Shown one piece after another: positions 24,200 through 32,991 of a stretch of 44,418 nt of DNA. How positions within the stretch are numbered: position 1 is the stretch's first letter; the number at the start of each line of letters is the position of its first letter. Source of the stretch: Rhodospirillaceae bacterium (GTDB lineage: Bacteria > Pseudomonadota > Alphaproteobacteria > GCA-2731375); contig JABIWH010000036.1 of the NCBI GenBank assembly GCA_018701215.1, positions 1 through 44,418 on the forward strand, in the 5' to 3' direction. The notes under the pieces were generated by a model. The model was given only the letters and a program-made list of their open reading frames with translations. It made no database searches and was not told the DNA's origin. The translations under genes were made by a program, and so were the position numbers.

Positions 24200-25183
24200 T
24201 CATCTGTTTAGCGCCGCCATTGCTGCCGCCGGGTAGCGGGTGCCTTGGGCCGCATTTGGTTGGATCTCCGCATCAAGTTGGGAAATCTCGTCCGGGGTAA
24301 GGATGATGTCCGGAACGGCCGCGTTGGCGTCCAGATGAGCAATGCGCCGGGTGCCCGGAATGGCGAATATATTCTCAGAGCGGGACAGCAACCAAGCTAG
24401 GGCGACCTGTGCAACGGTTATGCCCTTGGCGGAAGCCAGTTTCCGAACAGGCTCGACCAACTCCAGGTTTCGCGCCAGGTTTTCACCTTGATAGCGCGGA
24501 TGGTCGCGGCGGCGGTCGCCTTCCGCCAGACTGTCCGGCCCGGTGACATCGCCGCCGAAGATGCCGCGCCCCAAGGGCGAATACGCGACGAAACCAATGC
24601 CGAGTTCCCCTGTCAGAGGCACGATTTCATTTTCGACCTCGCGGGACCATAACGAATACTCGCACTGCAGTGCGGTAATGGGATAGGTGGCATGGGCCCG
24701 GCGGACGGTATCCACGGCGGCCTCCGACAGGCCGAGGTAGCGCACCTTGCCTTGTTCGATCAACCGCGACATGGCGCCGACCGTATCTTCGATTGGTACG
24801 GCGGTATCAACACGGTGCTGATAATAGAGGTCGATTACATCAATACCGAGGCGCTGAAGACTGGCATCGCAAGCCTGCTGGACATATTCGGGCCGACCAT
24901 CGATGCCCGGCTTACCCTCCGCGGTACGCACGTTGCCGAATTTCGTCGCAATGATGTAATCGTCCCGCCGGCCGGCGATGGCGCGGCCTATCAGTTTCTC
25001 GTTCTCACCCGCGCCATAAAGATCCGAGCTGTCGAGAAAATTGACGCCGATGTCCGCCGCCCTGTGCAAAGTCGCGATGGCATCCTCTTCACTGCCGGCG
25101 CCGTAAAAACCAGGCAAGACCATACAACCAAGTCCGATCAATGGTACTTCGAGCTCACTAACTCCAAGTCGTCTGGTTCTCAT
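24200..25183 (-). CDS. aldo/keto reductase
   Basis: An NADPH-dependent aldo/keto reductase of the AKR13/YakC-like group, with the complete catalytic tetrad: Asp and Tyr in FLDSSDLYG, Lys in IIATKFG, His in YYQHRVD. The opening TRRLGVSELEVPLIGLGCM and the cofactor-binding end ENIFAIPGTRRIAHLDAN are typical. Start ATG 25183 (MRTRRLG) was chosen because GGGGA lies 6 bp upstream; two in-frame ATGs farther up are weaker. It has 327 residues. It converges on larB and diverges from the LLM oxidoreductase, with 78 bp between starts. Confidence 0.92.
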   Translation of the reverse strand: MRTRRLGVSELEVPLIGLGCMVLPGFYGAGSEEDAIATLHRAADIGVNFLDSSDLYGAGENEKLIGRAIAGRRDDYIIATKFGNVRTAEGKPGIDGRPEYVQQACDASLQRLGIDVIDLYYQHRVDTAVPIEDTVGAMSRLIEQGKVRYLGLSEAAVDTVRRAHATYPITALQCEYSLWSREVENEIVPLTGELGIGFVAYSPLGRGIFGGDVTGPDSLAEGDRRRDHPRYQGENLARNLELVEPVRKLASAKGITVAQVALAWLLSRSENIFAIPGTRRIAHLDANAAVPDIILTPDEISQLDAEIQPNAAQGTRYPAAAMAALNR

Positions 25184-25261
25184 GTTTATCCCCATCAGTT
25201 TTCCGCCCAACGTGTATCTACTCTATCATAGGAGGCCTCAAAGGCATTTGGAGAGTATGCA

Positions 25262-26308
25262 GTGCGCGTTATCTATCACATCCCGAACGATGATCTGCGT
25301 CAGGCCGGGAAAGAAGCGGAGGCGGCGGAAGCCGCCGGCTTTGACGGCGTTGTCGCGCTTGAAAACGCCCATGGGCCGTTTCCACCCCTTGCGGTCGCGG
25401 CCCTGGCCACCGACCGGGTGCAGCTTGGCACCGCCGTCGCCATCGCCTTTCCACGCAGCCCCACCATAACGGCGCATGCCGCCTGGGATCTGAACAAGGC
25501 CTCGAACGGACGCTTCTACCTTGGCCTTGGCAGCCAGGTGAAAGGTCACAACGAGCGGCGTTACGGTATTCCCTGGACCCCGCCGGCGCCACGCATGCGC
25601 GATTATATCGGCGCCGTCCGAGCGGTCTGGCGCGCCTGGGAAACCGAGGAACCGCTGGATTATCACAGCGCGCACTACAATCTGACGCTGACGACGCCGA
25701 ATTTCTCCCCGCGCCCTCTGGGCCTGCCCCCTATTCCCATCGCCATGTCCGCCGTGGGCCCGGCCATGCTGCGGGTGGCGGGTGAGGTCGCCGACGGCGT
25801 GCGCCTGCATCCCTTCTCCACCCAGCGCTATCTGAAGGAGGCATCCCTGCAACGCATCGCCGAGGGTTTGCAGCGCCAGGGCCGTGAACGCGGTGATATT
25901 GAAGTCGTCTCCGGCGCCTTTATCGCCACCGGGGCCGATGAAGAAGCGGTCGCCAAAATGCGTGAATATGTACGCTTCCGGATAGCCTTTTATTGTTCGA
26001 CCCGGGCCTATTGGCATGTGCTTCGCCTGCACGACATGGAAGATCTGGGCGAAAAGCTGCGCCCTTACCCGACGGCCGGGCGCTGGGACGAGATGGCTGC
26101 CCTGATACCCGATGACGTTGTCGATCTGTTCGCCGTGGTCGGCAGCCATGCTGTCATCGCCGGCAAGATCGCCGAACGTTACGGTGGGCTGGCAGACACC
26201 CTGTCCCTGTTCATCCCAACCGACACCGACCCCGGTCCCTTGGGCGAGGTGGTACGGGATATTCAGCGGCTTGCCATGCCCTTCAAGGGTTATAAGTCCG
26301 CATGGTAA
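25262..26308 (+). CDS. LLM class flavin-dependent oxidoreductase
   Basis: A luciferase-like (beta/alpha)8 flavin or F420 enzyme, nearest in feel to the TIGR03617 group. The initiator is GTG 25262 with GGAGAG upstream; the only nearby ATG is out of frame. Landmarks are AEAAGFDGVVALENAHGPF (about 24-42), VQLGTAVAIAFPRSPTITAHAAWDL, the phosphate-loop-like GRFYLGLGSQVKGHNERRYG, and PIAMSAVGPAMLRVAGEVADGV. It has 348 residues. The aldo/keto reductase 37 bp downstream is probably in the same operon. Such enzymes oxidise or monooxygenate small organics; the substrate is unknown. Confidence 0.88.
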   Translation: MRVIYHIPNDDLRQAGKEAEAAEAAGFDGVVALENAHGPFPPLAVAALATDRVQLGTAVAIAFPRSPTITAHAAWDLNKASNGRFYLGLGSQVKGHNERRYGIPWTPPAPRMRDYIGAVRAVWRAWETEEPLDYHSAHYNLTLTTPNFSPRPLGLPPIPIAMSAVGPAMLRVAGEVADGVRLHPFSTQRYLKEASLQRIAEGLQRQGRERGDIEVVSGAFIATGADEEAVAKMREYVRFRIAFYCSTRAYWHVLRLHDMEDLGEKLRPYPTAGRWDEMAALIPDDVVDLFAVVGSHAVIAGKIAERYGGLADTLSLFIPTDTDPGPLGEVVRDIQRLAMPFKGYKSAW

Positions 26309-26345
26309 TCACGGCGTAACCAGCACATGCGACAAGGATGAGACA

Positions 26346-27302
26346 GTGGAATACACGACACTTGGACGAACGGCTTTAAAGGTCAGCGTCGCCGGCCTGG
26401 GTTGCGGCGGCAGTAGCCGCCTGGGGCAAAATAGCGGCAACAGCGAGGCCCAGGCAATCGCCCTGGTGCGGCGCGCCGTGGACCTTGGCGTCAACTTTTT
26501 CGACACCGCGGAAGTCTATGGCACAGAGGCCATCGTGGGCCTGGCCGTCCGGGACCTGCCACGTGACAGCGTGGTTATTTCCACCAAGAGCCGTATTCGC
26601 AGTGCAGGCCGCCTGGTATCCGGCGATGACATCATTGCCAATCTAGAGGCTTCCCTGCAGCGCTTGCAAACCGAATACGTGGACGTATTTCATCTGCACG
26701 GCGTGCCGCCGGCGGACTACGGCCATGTCCGGGATGAAATCGTCCCCGCCCTGATGCGGGAACAGGACAAGGGCAAGCTGCGCCATCTTGGCATCACCGA
26801 AACCGGGCCGAATGATCCTAAACATGAGATGCTGCAACGCGCCTTCGACGACGATATCTTCGATGTGATCATGCTGGCCTACCACATGATGAATCAGAAC
26901 GCGCGGCAGAACGTTTTCCCACGCAGTCAGGCGCAAGGCATCGGCACGCTGCTGATGTTCGTGGTGCGGCGGATTTTCAGCGACCCTGTGTATTTGCGCG
27001 GGATCATGGCGCGCCTGGCCCAGGCCGGCGATATCCCCCAGGTGCTGGCTGACGATGACCGTCCGCTCGATTTCCTATGCGGGGACGGTGGCGCCTCCAG
27101 CGTGATTGACGCGGCCTACCGCTTTGCCCGCCACGAGCCCGGTGCCGATGTCATTTTGTTTGGCACCGGCAGCCTCGAACATCTCGAAGCCAATATCGAC
27201 TCGATACTGAAACCGCCCTTGCCGGAAGCAGATATCGAGACCCTCTACAAGCTATTCGGCAAACTGGAAGGCGTTGGCCTGGACTTACCGACGCAGCGAT
27301 GA
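26346..27302 (+). CDS. aldo/keto reductase
   Basis: This is a second, different aldo/keto reductase. GTG 26346 with AAGGA upstream starts (M)EYTTLGRTALKVSVAGLGCGG. The catalytic tetrad is present as NFFDTAEVYG (Asp, Tyr), VISTKSR (Lys) and VFHLHGV (His). The C-terminal cofactor end is less canonical (VILFGTGSLEHLEANI). It has 318 residues. A longer frame is open upstream, but it lies within the LLM gene and is not real. It follows the LLM oxidoreductase by 37 bp, suggesting an operon. Confidence 0.9.
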   Translation: MEYTTLGRTALKVSVAGLGCGGSSRLGQNSGNSEAQAIALVRRAVDLGVNFFDTAEVYGTEAIVGLAVRDLPRDSVVISTKSRIRSAGRLVSGDDIIANLEASLQRLQTEYVDVFHLHGVPPADYGHVRDEIVPALMREQDKGKLRHLGITETGPNDPKHEMLQRAFDDDIFDVIMLAYHMMNQNARQNVFPRSQAQGIGTLLMFVVRRIFSDPVYLRGIMARLAQAGDIPQVLADDDRPLDFLCGDGGASSVIDAAYRFARHEPGADVILFGTGSLEHLEANIDSILKPPLPEADIETLYKLFGKLEGVGLDLPTQR

Positions 27303-27324
27303 TGCCGACGGCCTCCTGGTATAG

Positions 27325-28179
27325 CTATGACAGGTGTTTCTGAAAGAACGCCACAAGCGGTGCATGGGATGCCGCCGCGCGTTCGCCCTGATCAACATAT
27401 GCAATATCAATCTCGCCGCCCGCCGCCCGATAACGCGCCGCAAAGCGTTCAGGTTCATTGAGATCGAGAGCGGAGTCCGGATCGCGGTAATCGTGGATCT
27501 CGTCCGGTCGGCCCTGGACCCACAAAGCGGGCGGAGTCTCGACCGCCTCGCCCCGCTCCAGCGCCAACAGCGGGTTGCCTTCCGCCATATTGTCTTCAGT
27601 CTTCCAATAGAGGTCGTGACGTTCTGGAATGTTACCGGTCCAGGCCGGCGGTTCCGCGCCATCCCGCAGTCTGAGCGCATGGCGATAGCGCGACAATGGG
27701 TTGATAACCGGCCATGTCATCGCCACGCAGCGGACATTCGCGGTCGTGGACGGCGCGCCCGCTTCCAGCTCGATACCCCCGTATCGTAAATCAAGCGGCC
27801 GCATGGCCATCAACATGGCTAGATGTCCGCCGCTGGATTGGCCTGATATGCCAACCCGCCCGGCATCAATCCGAAGCCGCTCCGATTGCGATTTCAACCA
27901 ACGTACCGCGAAATTTATATCGGCCAGGGACGTCGGATAACCGTCACCCGCGTGGCGAAAGTCCAGCGCTGCCGTGGCGAATCCCGCCCGTACCAAAACT
28001 TCGTCACGCTCCTGGCAGCCGCTCAGATCTCCGTTGGTCCAGGCGCCGCCATGAAGGTCGACGACCAACGGAAAAGGGCCCTGCCCTTGCGGCCTAAGGA
28101 ACCGCAACATCAGCGCTTCGCCGCCATGCCTGACGTAGGCAATATCTTCCGTCGTGTATTCAGAGGTTTCGTTTAACAT
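27325..28179 (-). CDS. alpha/beta hydrolase (esterase, HGGxW type)
   Basis: A hormone-sensitive-lipase/BD-FAE-like esterase with the oxyanion motif LHGGAW (residues 42-47) and nucleophile elbow GQSSGG (Ser115). The His is probably in AAASHAPLV near the C-terminus and the acid in WVQGRPDEIHDY. ATG 28179 has AAGGGG nine bases upstream and is preferred over a longer frame that would run into the divergent VOC gene region. It has 284 residues, with no signal peptide, so it is cytosolic. It converges on the aldo/keto reductase and is divergent from the VOC-hydratase-dioxygenase operon. Confidence 0.87.
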   Translation of the reverse strand: MLNETSEYTTEDIAYVRHGGEALMLRFLRPQGQGPFPLVVDLHGGAWTNGDLSGCQERDEVLVRAGFATAALDFRHAGDGYPTSLADINFAVRWLKSQSERLRIDAGRVGISGQSSGGHLAMLMAMRPLDLRYGGIELEAGAPSTTANVRCVAMTWPVINPLSRYRHALRLRDGAEPPAWTGNIPERHDLYWKTEDNMAEGNPLLALERGEAVETPPALWVQGRPDEIHDYRDPDSALDLNEPERFAARYRAAGGEIDIAYVDQGERAAASHAPLVAFFQKHLS

Positions 28180-28279
28180 GGAAGCACCCCTTGCTAGACC
28201 TGCCAATGACAATAGATACTGTTCCTCGACTATCAGCCTTCCGCCGTGATGAAAGCTGTTGGAATCCTTGGAGAACGAC

Positions 28280-28885
28280 ATGGCGCGTGGAATTATCGAT
28301 CATGATGGACTTCGGCGCGAGGATATTCGCCAGCTGAATAGTTGGGAAACACCTGATGACATACCATTTGCCGCCGGCAAGATCAGCCACGTGGTTCTCA
28401 AAGTACGGGATCTGGCGCGTTCGGTGAAATTCTATGCCGAGGTCATGGGCTTTCGCGTCTCGGAGGCCTATCCCGAAACCATGATGCCGGGGCGCATGGT
28501 TTTCATGCGCTGCAACAATGATCATCATGGCGTGGCGCTTGTAGGGGGAGCGGCGAAACAATCCGAGAATGCGGAGTTGCATCATTTCGCATTCGAAGTC
28601 GCGACGCTGGACGAAGTATTCAAGGCCCGAGGGCACCTGGTGCGCCATGGCGTCGCGCTCGACTTCGAGGGCCGCCGGCGCGCCGGTCAACAAATCGCCC
28701 TGGAGTTCCAGGACCCCGACGGACACCGGATCGAGATCTGTTGGGGTATGGACCAAATCATGCCGGACGCCCCGGCCCGGCCGGCCGAGGAATGGCGGGA
28801 AGCCTTTTCGCTGGAGGATGCCGTGCGCAAGCCACCGCCAGGGCAGGAAATCCACATATCCGATCCATCGCTGATGCGGGAATGA
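28280..28885 (+). CDS. VOC family protein (glyoxalase/extradiol dioxygenase fold)
   Basis: A 201-residue vicinal-oxygen-chelate protein. ATG 28280 follows GGAGAACGAC. The metal-binding facial triad of the family is visible: His37 in KISHVVLKVRD, His101 or 102 in ELHHFAFEVA, and Glu152 in DPDGHRIEICWG. So it should bind a divalent metal and could be a ring-cleavage dioxygenase, an isomerase or a lyase. The N-terminal 33 residues (IIDHDGLRREDIRQLN) and the tail after residue 155 are extensions on a single VOC module. It is the first gene of the operon with the enoyl-CoA hydratase, class III extradiol dioxygenase and Mo-hydroxylase. Confidence 0.85.
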   Translation: MARGIIDHDGLRREDIRQLNSWETPDDIPFAAGKISHVVLKVRDLARSVKFYAEVMGFRVSEAYPETMMPGRMVFMRCNNDHHGVALVGGAAKQSENAELHHFAFEVATLDEVFKARGHLVRHGVALDFEGRRRAGQQIALEFQDPDGHRIEICWGMDQIMPDAPARPAEEWREAFSLEDAVRKPPPGQEIHISDPSLMRE

Positions 28886-28917
28886 GCTTTTCCTGACGAG
28901 CAAGGGAGTATCACAGA

Positions 28918-29691
28918 ATGAGTTATGAGTATCTCCAGGTCGACATTGCCGAACATGTTGCCCTGGTCACAATGAATAATCCGCCAGTGAATGCGCAAAA
29001 TCGGCCCTTCCGGGATGAGCTAACGGCGATTTTCGATGAATTGAGCGATCGAGAGGACGTGCGGGCCATCATTCTGACCGGCGCGGGCAAAGTCTTCTCC
29101 GCCGGGGCCGATATCAAGGAACGCCAAGGCATCAAGGTGGGTGCCGGCTTTTACCGCCAGCACAACCGGGTCACGCGTGAAAGTTTTTACGCCATCCTTG
29201 AATGCGATAAACCGGTCATCGGGGCGCTGAATGGCGCCGCCCTAGGCGCCGGGCTGGCCCTGGCCGCCTGTTGCGATATTCTGATCGCCTCCGAGAACGC
29301 CGTGTTGGGGATGCCGGAAATCGATGTGGGACTGATGGGCGGGGCCAAGTACGTCAATATGCTGTTTCCCCGCTCCAAGGCGCGGCGCATGTTGTTGACG
29401 GGCAAGCGCGTCGGCGGCGCCGAGATGTACCGCATGGGCGTGGTCGAGGATTGCGTGGCGCCGGACAAGCTGATCGACGCGGCCAAGGAAATTGCCTACG
29501 AGATCGCGGCCAAAAGTCCCCTGGCGATCAGGGTCACCAAACAGGCGCTCAATACCACTGACAACCTTGGCCTGCGGGACGGTTACCGCTATGAACAGGA
29601 ACTGACCGTGGCCATGTCCAAGACCGAAGACGCCGAGGAAGCGCAAGCCGCATTCGTGGAAAAGCGCCCGCCCGTCTTTAAGGGCCGATAG
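28918..29691 (+). CDS. enoyl-CoA hydratase/isomerase family protein
   Basis: A crotonase-fold protein of 257 residues, normal family length. AIILTGAGKVFSAGADIKERQG (about 50-71) gives the first oxyanion-hole strand. IGALNGAALGAGLALAACCDILIAS is the family signature. GMPEIDVGLMGG supplies the second acidic residue (Glu) of the active site, while the first Glu position (LALAAC) is not Glu. This pattern is common in non-hydratase crotonases, so the exact reaction is uncertain. It has a GGGAG ribosome-binding site and sits in the VOC operon, 32 bp after the VOC gene. Confidence 0.88.
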   Translation: MSYEYLQVDIAEHVALVTMNNPPVNAQNRPFRDELTAIFDELSDREDVRAIILTGAGKVFSAGADIKERQGIKVGAGFYRQHNRVTRESFYAILECDKPVIGALNGAALGAGLALAACCDILIASENAVLGMPEIDVGLMGGAKYVNMLFPRSKARRMLLTGKRVGGAEMYRMGVVEDCVAPDKLIDAAKEIAYEIAAKSPLAIRVTKQALNTTDNLGLRDGYRYEQELTVAMSKTEDAEEAQAAFVEKRPPVFKGR

Positions 29692-29763
29692 GCGGCGGCC
29701 GGCTCAAATTGCGTCTAAAAGTCGGAAGCGGAATTAGACAACTAAAGACAGGGGGAGAAGATC

Positions 29764-30642
29764 ATGGGACAAATCATTGGCGCGGCTATCGTATCGCATC
29801 ATCCTGGCATCATGCGCCCGGAAGCAGACAGGCTGAAGTTGGGTGATGGGCATGATACCGACCTGATTCCCGGCTTCGCACGGATCAGAGAAAAAATTGA
29901 TGCCCTGGATGCGGACACATTTGTTATCTTTGATACGCATTGGATTTCCACGGCCATGAACCTGGTTGCCGGCCAAGATCACTTCCAAGGCATCTATACC
30001 TCCGATGAATTGCCTCATGTCCTCTCGGGCGTCGCATATGACTATCCGGGCGCGCCGGAATTGGCGGCCCGGATTGGCGATATCGCCAAGACACGTAAAT
30101 TTCCTGCATTCAATGCGACCGATCCCCATATGGCGAACCATTACGGCACCTTGAATGTGTTGTCTCATCTCAGGAAAAATGAACAGGTCATGTCGGTCAG
30201 CGCCTGCCAAAATAGCACTTTGAACAATTATCTGGAGATGGGAGGGATTATTGCCCAAGCGATCGACGAGCTTGATTGCCGCGTGGTGATGTTGGCCTCC
30301 GGCGCACTGAGTCATGCCTTCACCAAGATCGATGAACCCGCCCGCAACGCGAACTTTTTCAATCCCGAGAATGTTTTCAGCGAGCAGAACCGGAAGCTGG
30401 ACCACGAAGTCGTGGACATGTTCGGCGCCGGCCGCCATGACCAGGTACTCGACCGCTATGACGATTTGCAGGCGGCGAAGATGGAGGGCTGGGGCTCTCA
30501 CTATTTCCAGATGATCGGCGCCCTTGGCGGCGCTGACTGCCGCCTGACCGGCACGCCCATGTCCGAATATGAGAACGCCCGCGGCACCGGCAATATCCAT
30601 ATCTGGTTCGACATACCCGGCGCAGCGCGGCAAGCGGCATGA
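29764..30642 (+). CDS. class III extradiol ring-cleavage dioxygenase (HpaD/LigB-like)
   Basis: A non-heme Fe(II) enzyme of the LigB superfamily that cleaves catecholic rings next to the hydroxyls. It follows the pattern of E. coli homoprotocatechuate 2,3-dioxygenase HpaD along its length: SHHPGIM (H12/H13), VIFDTHW (H59), GIYTSDELPHVLSGVAYDY, VVMLASGALSHAF (H184) and MEGWGSHYF (E241), giving the expected two-His-one-Glu metal site and catalytic His. It has 292 residues, with GGGGAG upstream of the ATG. Its stop overlaps the start of the Mo-hydroxylase (ATGA), so the two proteins are made together. The substrate need not be homoprotocatechuate: no other hpa genes are present. Confidence 0.9.
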   Translation: MGQIIGAAIVSHHPGIMRPEADRLKLGDGHDTDLIPGFARIREKIDALDADTFVIFDTHWISTAMNLVAGQDHFQGIYTSDELPHVLSGVAYDYPGAPELAARIGDIAKTRKFPAFNATDPHMANHYGTLNVLSHLRKNEQVMSVSACQNSTLNNYLEMGGIIAQAIDELDCRVVMLASGALSHAFTKIDEPARNANFFNPENVFSEQNRKLDHEVVDMFGAGRHDQVLDRYDDLQAAKMEGWGSHYFQMIGALGGADCRLTGTPMSEYENARGTGNIHIWFDIPGAARQAA

Positions 30643-32966
30643 ACAAATTCGGCATTGGCCAACCAGTCAAGAGGTTCGAGGACCGTCGATTGCTGTCCGG
30701 CGAAGGCCGGTTTATCAATGACATCAACCTGGCCGGCCAGGCCCATGCGGTGGTCGTCCGCTCGCCGCATGCCCATGCACGGATCAAATCCATCGCGCGC
30801 TCCGCGGCTTCCGCGGCACCCGGTGTACTAGGCATTTTTACGGGCGAAGATCTCGCCGCCGACGGCCTGGGCACGATGCTGCCCACGGTGCAGCGCAAAC
30901 GCCCTGACGGCTCGCCCATGTTCGCGCGCTCTCACCCTGGCCTGGCCACGGGCCATGTCCGCTTTGTTGGCGATCCATTCTTACTTATCCTCGCCGAGAC
31001 AAGGTCCCTGGCACTTGATGCGGCCGAGCTGATCGAAGTAGATTTCGACGAATTACCCTCGGTCACGGATACTGCCCGGGCGGCGGCGGGCAAGGCCGCG
31101 GTATGGGACGAATGCCCCGACAACATCTCCAACGTCTTTGAAACCGGCGACGGTGCCGCAACGGATGCCGCATTCGCCAAAGCCGCAAAGATCGTTTACC
31201 GACGCTATGTCATCAGCCGGGTTTATGCCCATTTCATGGAACCGCGCGGCGTCATCGGCAACTATGATCCGGGCGAGGACCGCTATACTCTATACGCCGA
31301 TGTGCAATATCCGCACCGGGTCCGCAATGCCCTGGCCAGCAAGATCTTCAAGATCCCCGAGAACAAAATGCGGGTTATCGCTGGCGACGTGGGCGGGGGT
31401 TTCGGGACCAAGGGTTGGCAGTATCCCGAACATCGGTTGATGTTGTGGGCCTCGCGGAAACTGGGACGGCCCGTGAAATGGAGCTGTGAGCGCCAGGAAG
31501 CGATCCTGGCTGACGAGCACGGCCGCGATAATATCTCCGAAGCCGAATTGGCCCTGGATGCGGAGAACCGGATCCTGGGACTGCGTGTACGCACCCTGGC
31601 CAACGTAGGTGCCTACGTATCGTCCGATCGGAATTTGCTGGCGACCTACAGCAATGTTTCCACCTTGGTCGGGGTTTACGACATCCCCGCCGCCCATGTG
31701 CATGTGTCTTGTGTGATGGCCAATACCAACGGCACCGCGCCCTATCGTGGCGCGGGGCGGCCGGAGGCGACGTATGTCATCGAACGCCTATTGGACGATG
31801 CCGCTCAGGAATTGGAGATTGACCGGCTGGAATTACGCCGCCGAAACATCATACCCAGCGGCGCGATGCCCTACCGCAATGCCTTTGGCAATATTTATGA
31901 TTGCGGCCATTTCGGCGAGAATATGGAACGCGTTTTGGCCTTGGCGGACTACGACGGCTTCGACGGCCGCCGCCAGGAAGCCGCCGCACGCGGCAAGCTA
32001 TTGGGTCTTGGCCTCGCCAACGCGATCGAAAAGGCGGCGTCGCCTGGCCTGGAATTCGCCGAGATCCGTTTCAATCCCAGCGGCAGCGCCATGATCCTGA
32101 TGGGCAGCAAGAACCAGGGCCAGGGCCACGAAACCATTTTTCGCCAGATCGTGGCGGAGCGTCTTGGCATCGACCCGAGTGACATACAGTACATTGATGG
32201 GGATACGGACCGGGTTGCCTTTGGCATCGGCACCAACGGTTCCCGCTCCACCGTCATTGGCGGCTCCGCCCTGTGGCAGGCGGCGGGCAAGATCATCGAA
32301 AAGGGCAAGCGGATCGCGGCACATTTCATGGAGGCCGATGGGGGCGATATTGATTTCGCCGCTGGCGCCTTCACCGTGACCGGCACGGACCGCAGCATGA
32401 GTTTGGAAGACATCGCCAAGTCGGCCTTCATGCATGCCAAACTACCACCTGGCCTGGAAGGCGGCCTGTTCGAAACCTCCACATTTTCGCCCGACGCGAA
32501 TACCTTCCCCAATGGCGCTCATGTCTGCGAAGTAGAGATTGACCCGGACACCGGCCAAGTCGACCTACTGCGCTATTCGGTGGTGGATGACGTTGGCACG
32601 GTAATCAATCCGATAGGCCTGAAGGGTCAGATCCACGGCGGCATCGCCCAGGGTGTGGGGCAGGCATTGATGGAACAGGTGGTTTATGACCCGGACAACG
32701 GGCAACTGTTGAGCGGATCATTCATGGACTACACCATGCCCCGCGCCGACACCACTTGCGCCATCCAGGTTGAAAGCAATCCAGCGCCGACCAAGCTTAA
32801 CCCCCTCGGCGCCAAGGGCGCGGGCGAGGCCGGCACGGTCGGCGCCCTGCCCGCAGTGATGAACGCCGTGCTTGATGCCTTGGCGCCATTGGGTGTGAGC
32901 GAACTCGACATGCCGGCCACCAGTCAGCGGGTTTGGTCGGCGATCCAGCTGACAAAAGCCAACTGA
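30639..32966 (+). CDS. molybdenum hydroxylase large subunit (XDH/CoxL family)
   Basis: A molybdopterin-cytosine-dinucleotide-binding catalytic subunit of the xanthine dehydrogenase family, which hydroxylates N-heterocycles or aldehydes using water. It has 775 residues. An N-terminal ald_xan_dh domain opens with GIGQPVKRFEDRRLLSGEGRFINDI. Next come GDVGGGFGTKG and TAPYRGAGRPEATYVIERL, where CO dehydrogenases proper have AYRCSFR. The active-site Glu is E730 in GAKGAGEAGTVGALP. The lack of the CoxL Cys motif argues against CO oxidation. The iron-sulfur and FAD subunits normally encoded beside such genes are absent in the window. Its start overlaps the extradiol dioxygenase by ATGA. Confidence 0.9.
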   Translation: MNKFGIGQPVKRFEDRRLLSGEGRFINDINLAGQAHAVVVRSPHAHARIKSIARSAASAAPGVLGIFTGEDLAADGLGTMLPTVQRKRPDGSPMFARSHPGLATGHVRFVGDPFLLILAETRSLALDAAELIEVDFDELPSVTDTARAAAGKAAVWDECPDNISNVFETGDGAATDAAFAKAAKIVYRRYVISRVYAHFMEPRGVIGNYDPGEDRYTLYADVQYPHRVRNALASKIFKIPENKMRVIAGDVGGGFGTKGWQYPEHRLMLWASRKLGRPVKWSCERQEAILADEHGRDNISEAELALDAENRILGLRVRTLANVGAYVSSDRNLLATYSNVSTLVGVYDIPAAHVHVSCVMANTNGTAPYRGAGRPEATYVIERLLDDAAQELEIDRLELRRRNIIPSGAMPYRNAFGNIYDCGHFGENMERVLALADYDGFDGRRQEAAARGKLLGLGLANAIEKAASPGLEFAEIRFNPSGSAMILMGSKNQGQGHETIFRQIVAERLGIDPSDIQYIDGDTDRVAFGIGTNGSRSTVIGGSALWQAAGKIIEKGKRIAAHFMEADGGDIDFAAGAFTVTGTDRSMSLEDIAKSAFMHAKLPPGLEGGLFETSTFSPDANTFPNGAHVCEVEIDPDTGQVDLLRYSVVDDVGTVINPIGLKGQIHGGIAQGVGQALMEQVVYDPDNGQLLSGSFMDYTMPRADTTCAIQVESNPAPTKLNPLGAKGAGEAGTVGALPAVMNAVLDALAPLGVSELDMPATSQRVWSAIQLTKAN

Positions 32967-32991
32967 CAAACCAACTGGCAAGCGGGATGCA

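Noticed and set aside
30639..32966. Aerobic carbon monoxide dehydrogenase (coxL)
   Set aside because: The active-site AYRCSFR motif is absent (PYRGAGRPE instead) and there are no coxS or coxM genes, so CO oxidation is not supported.
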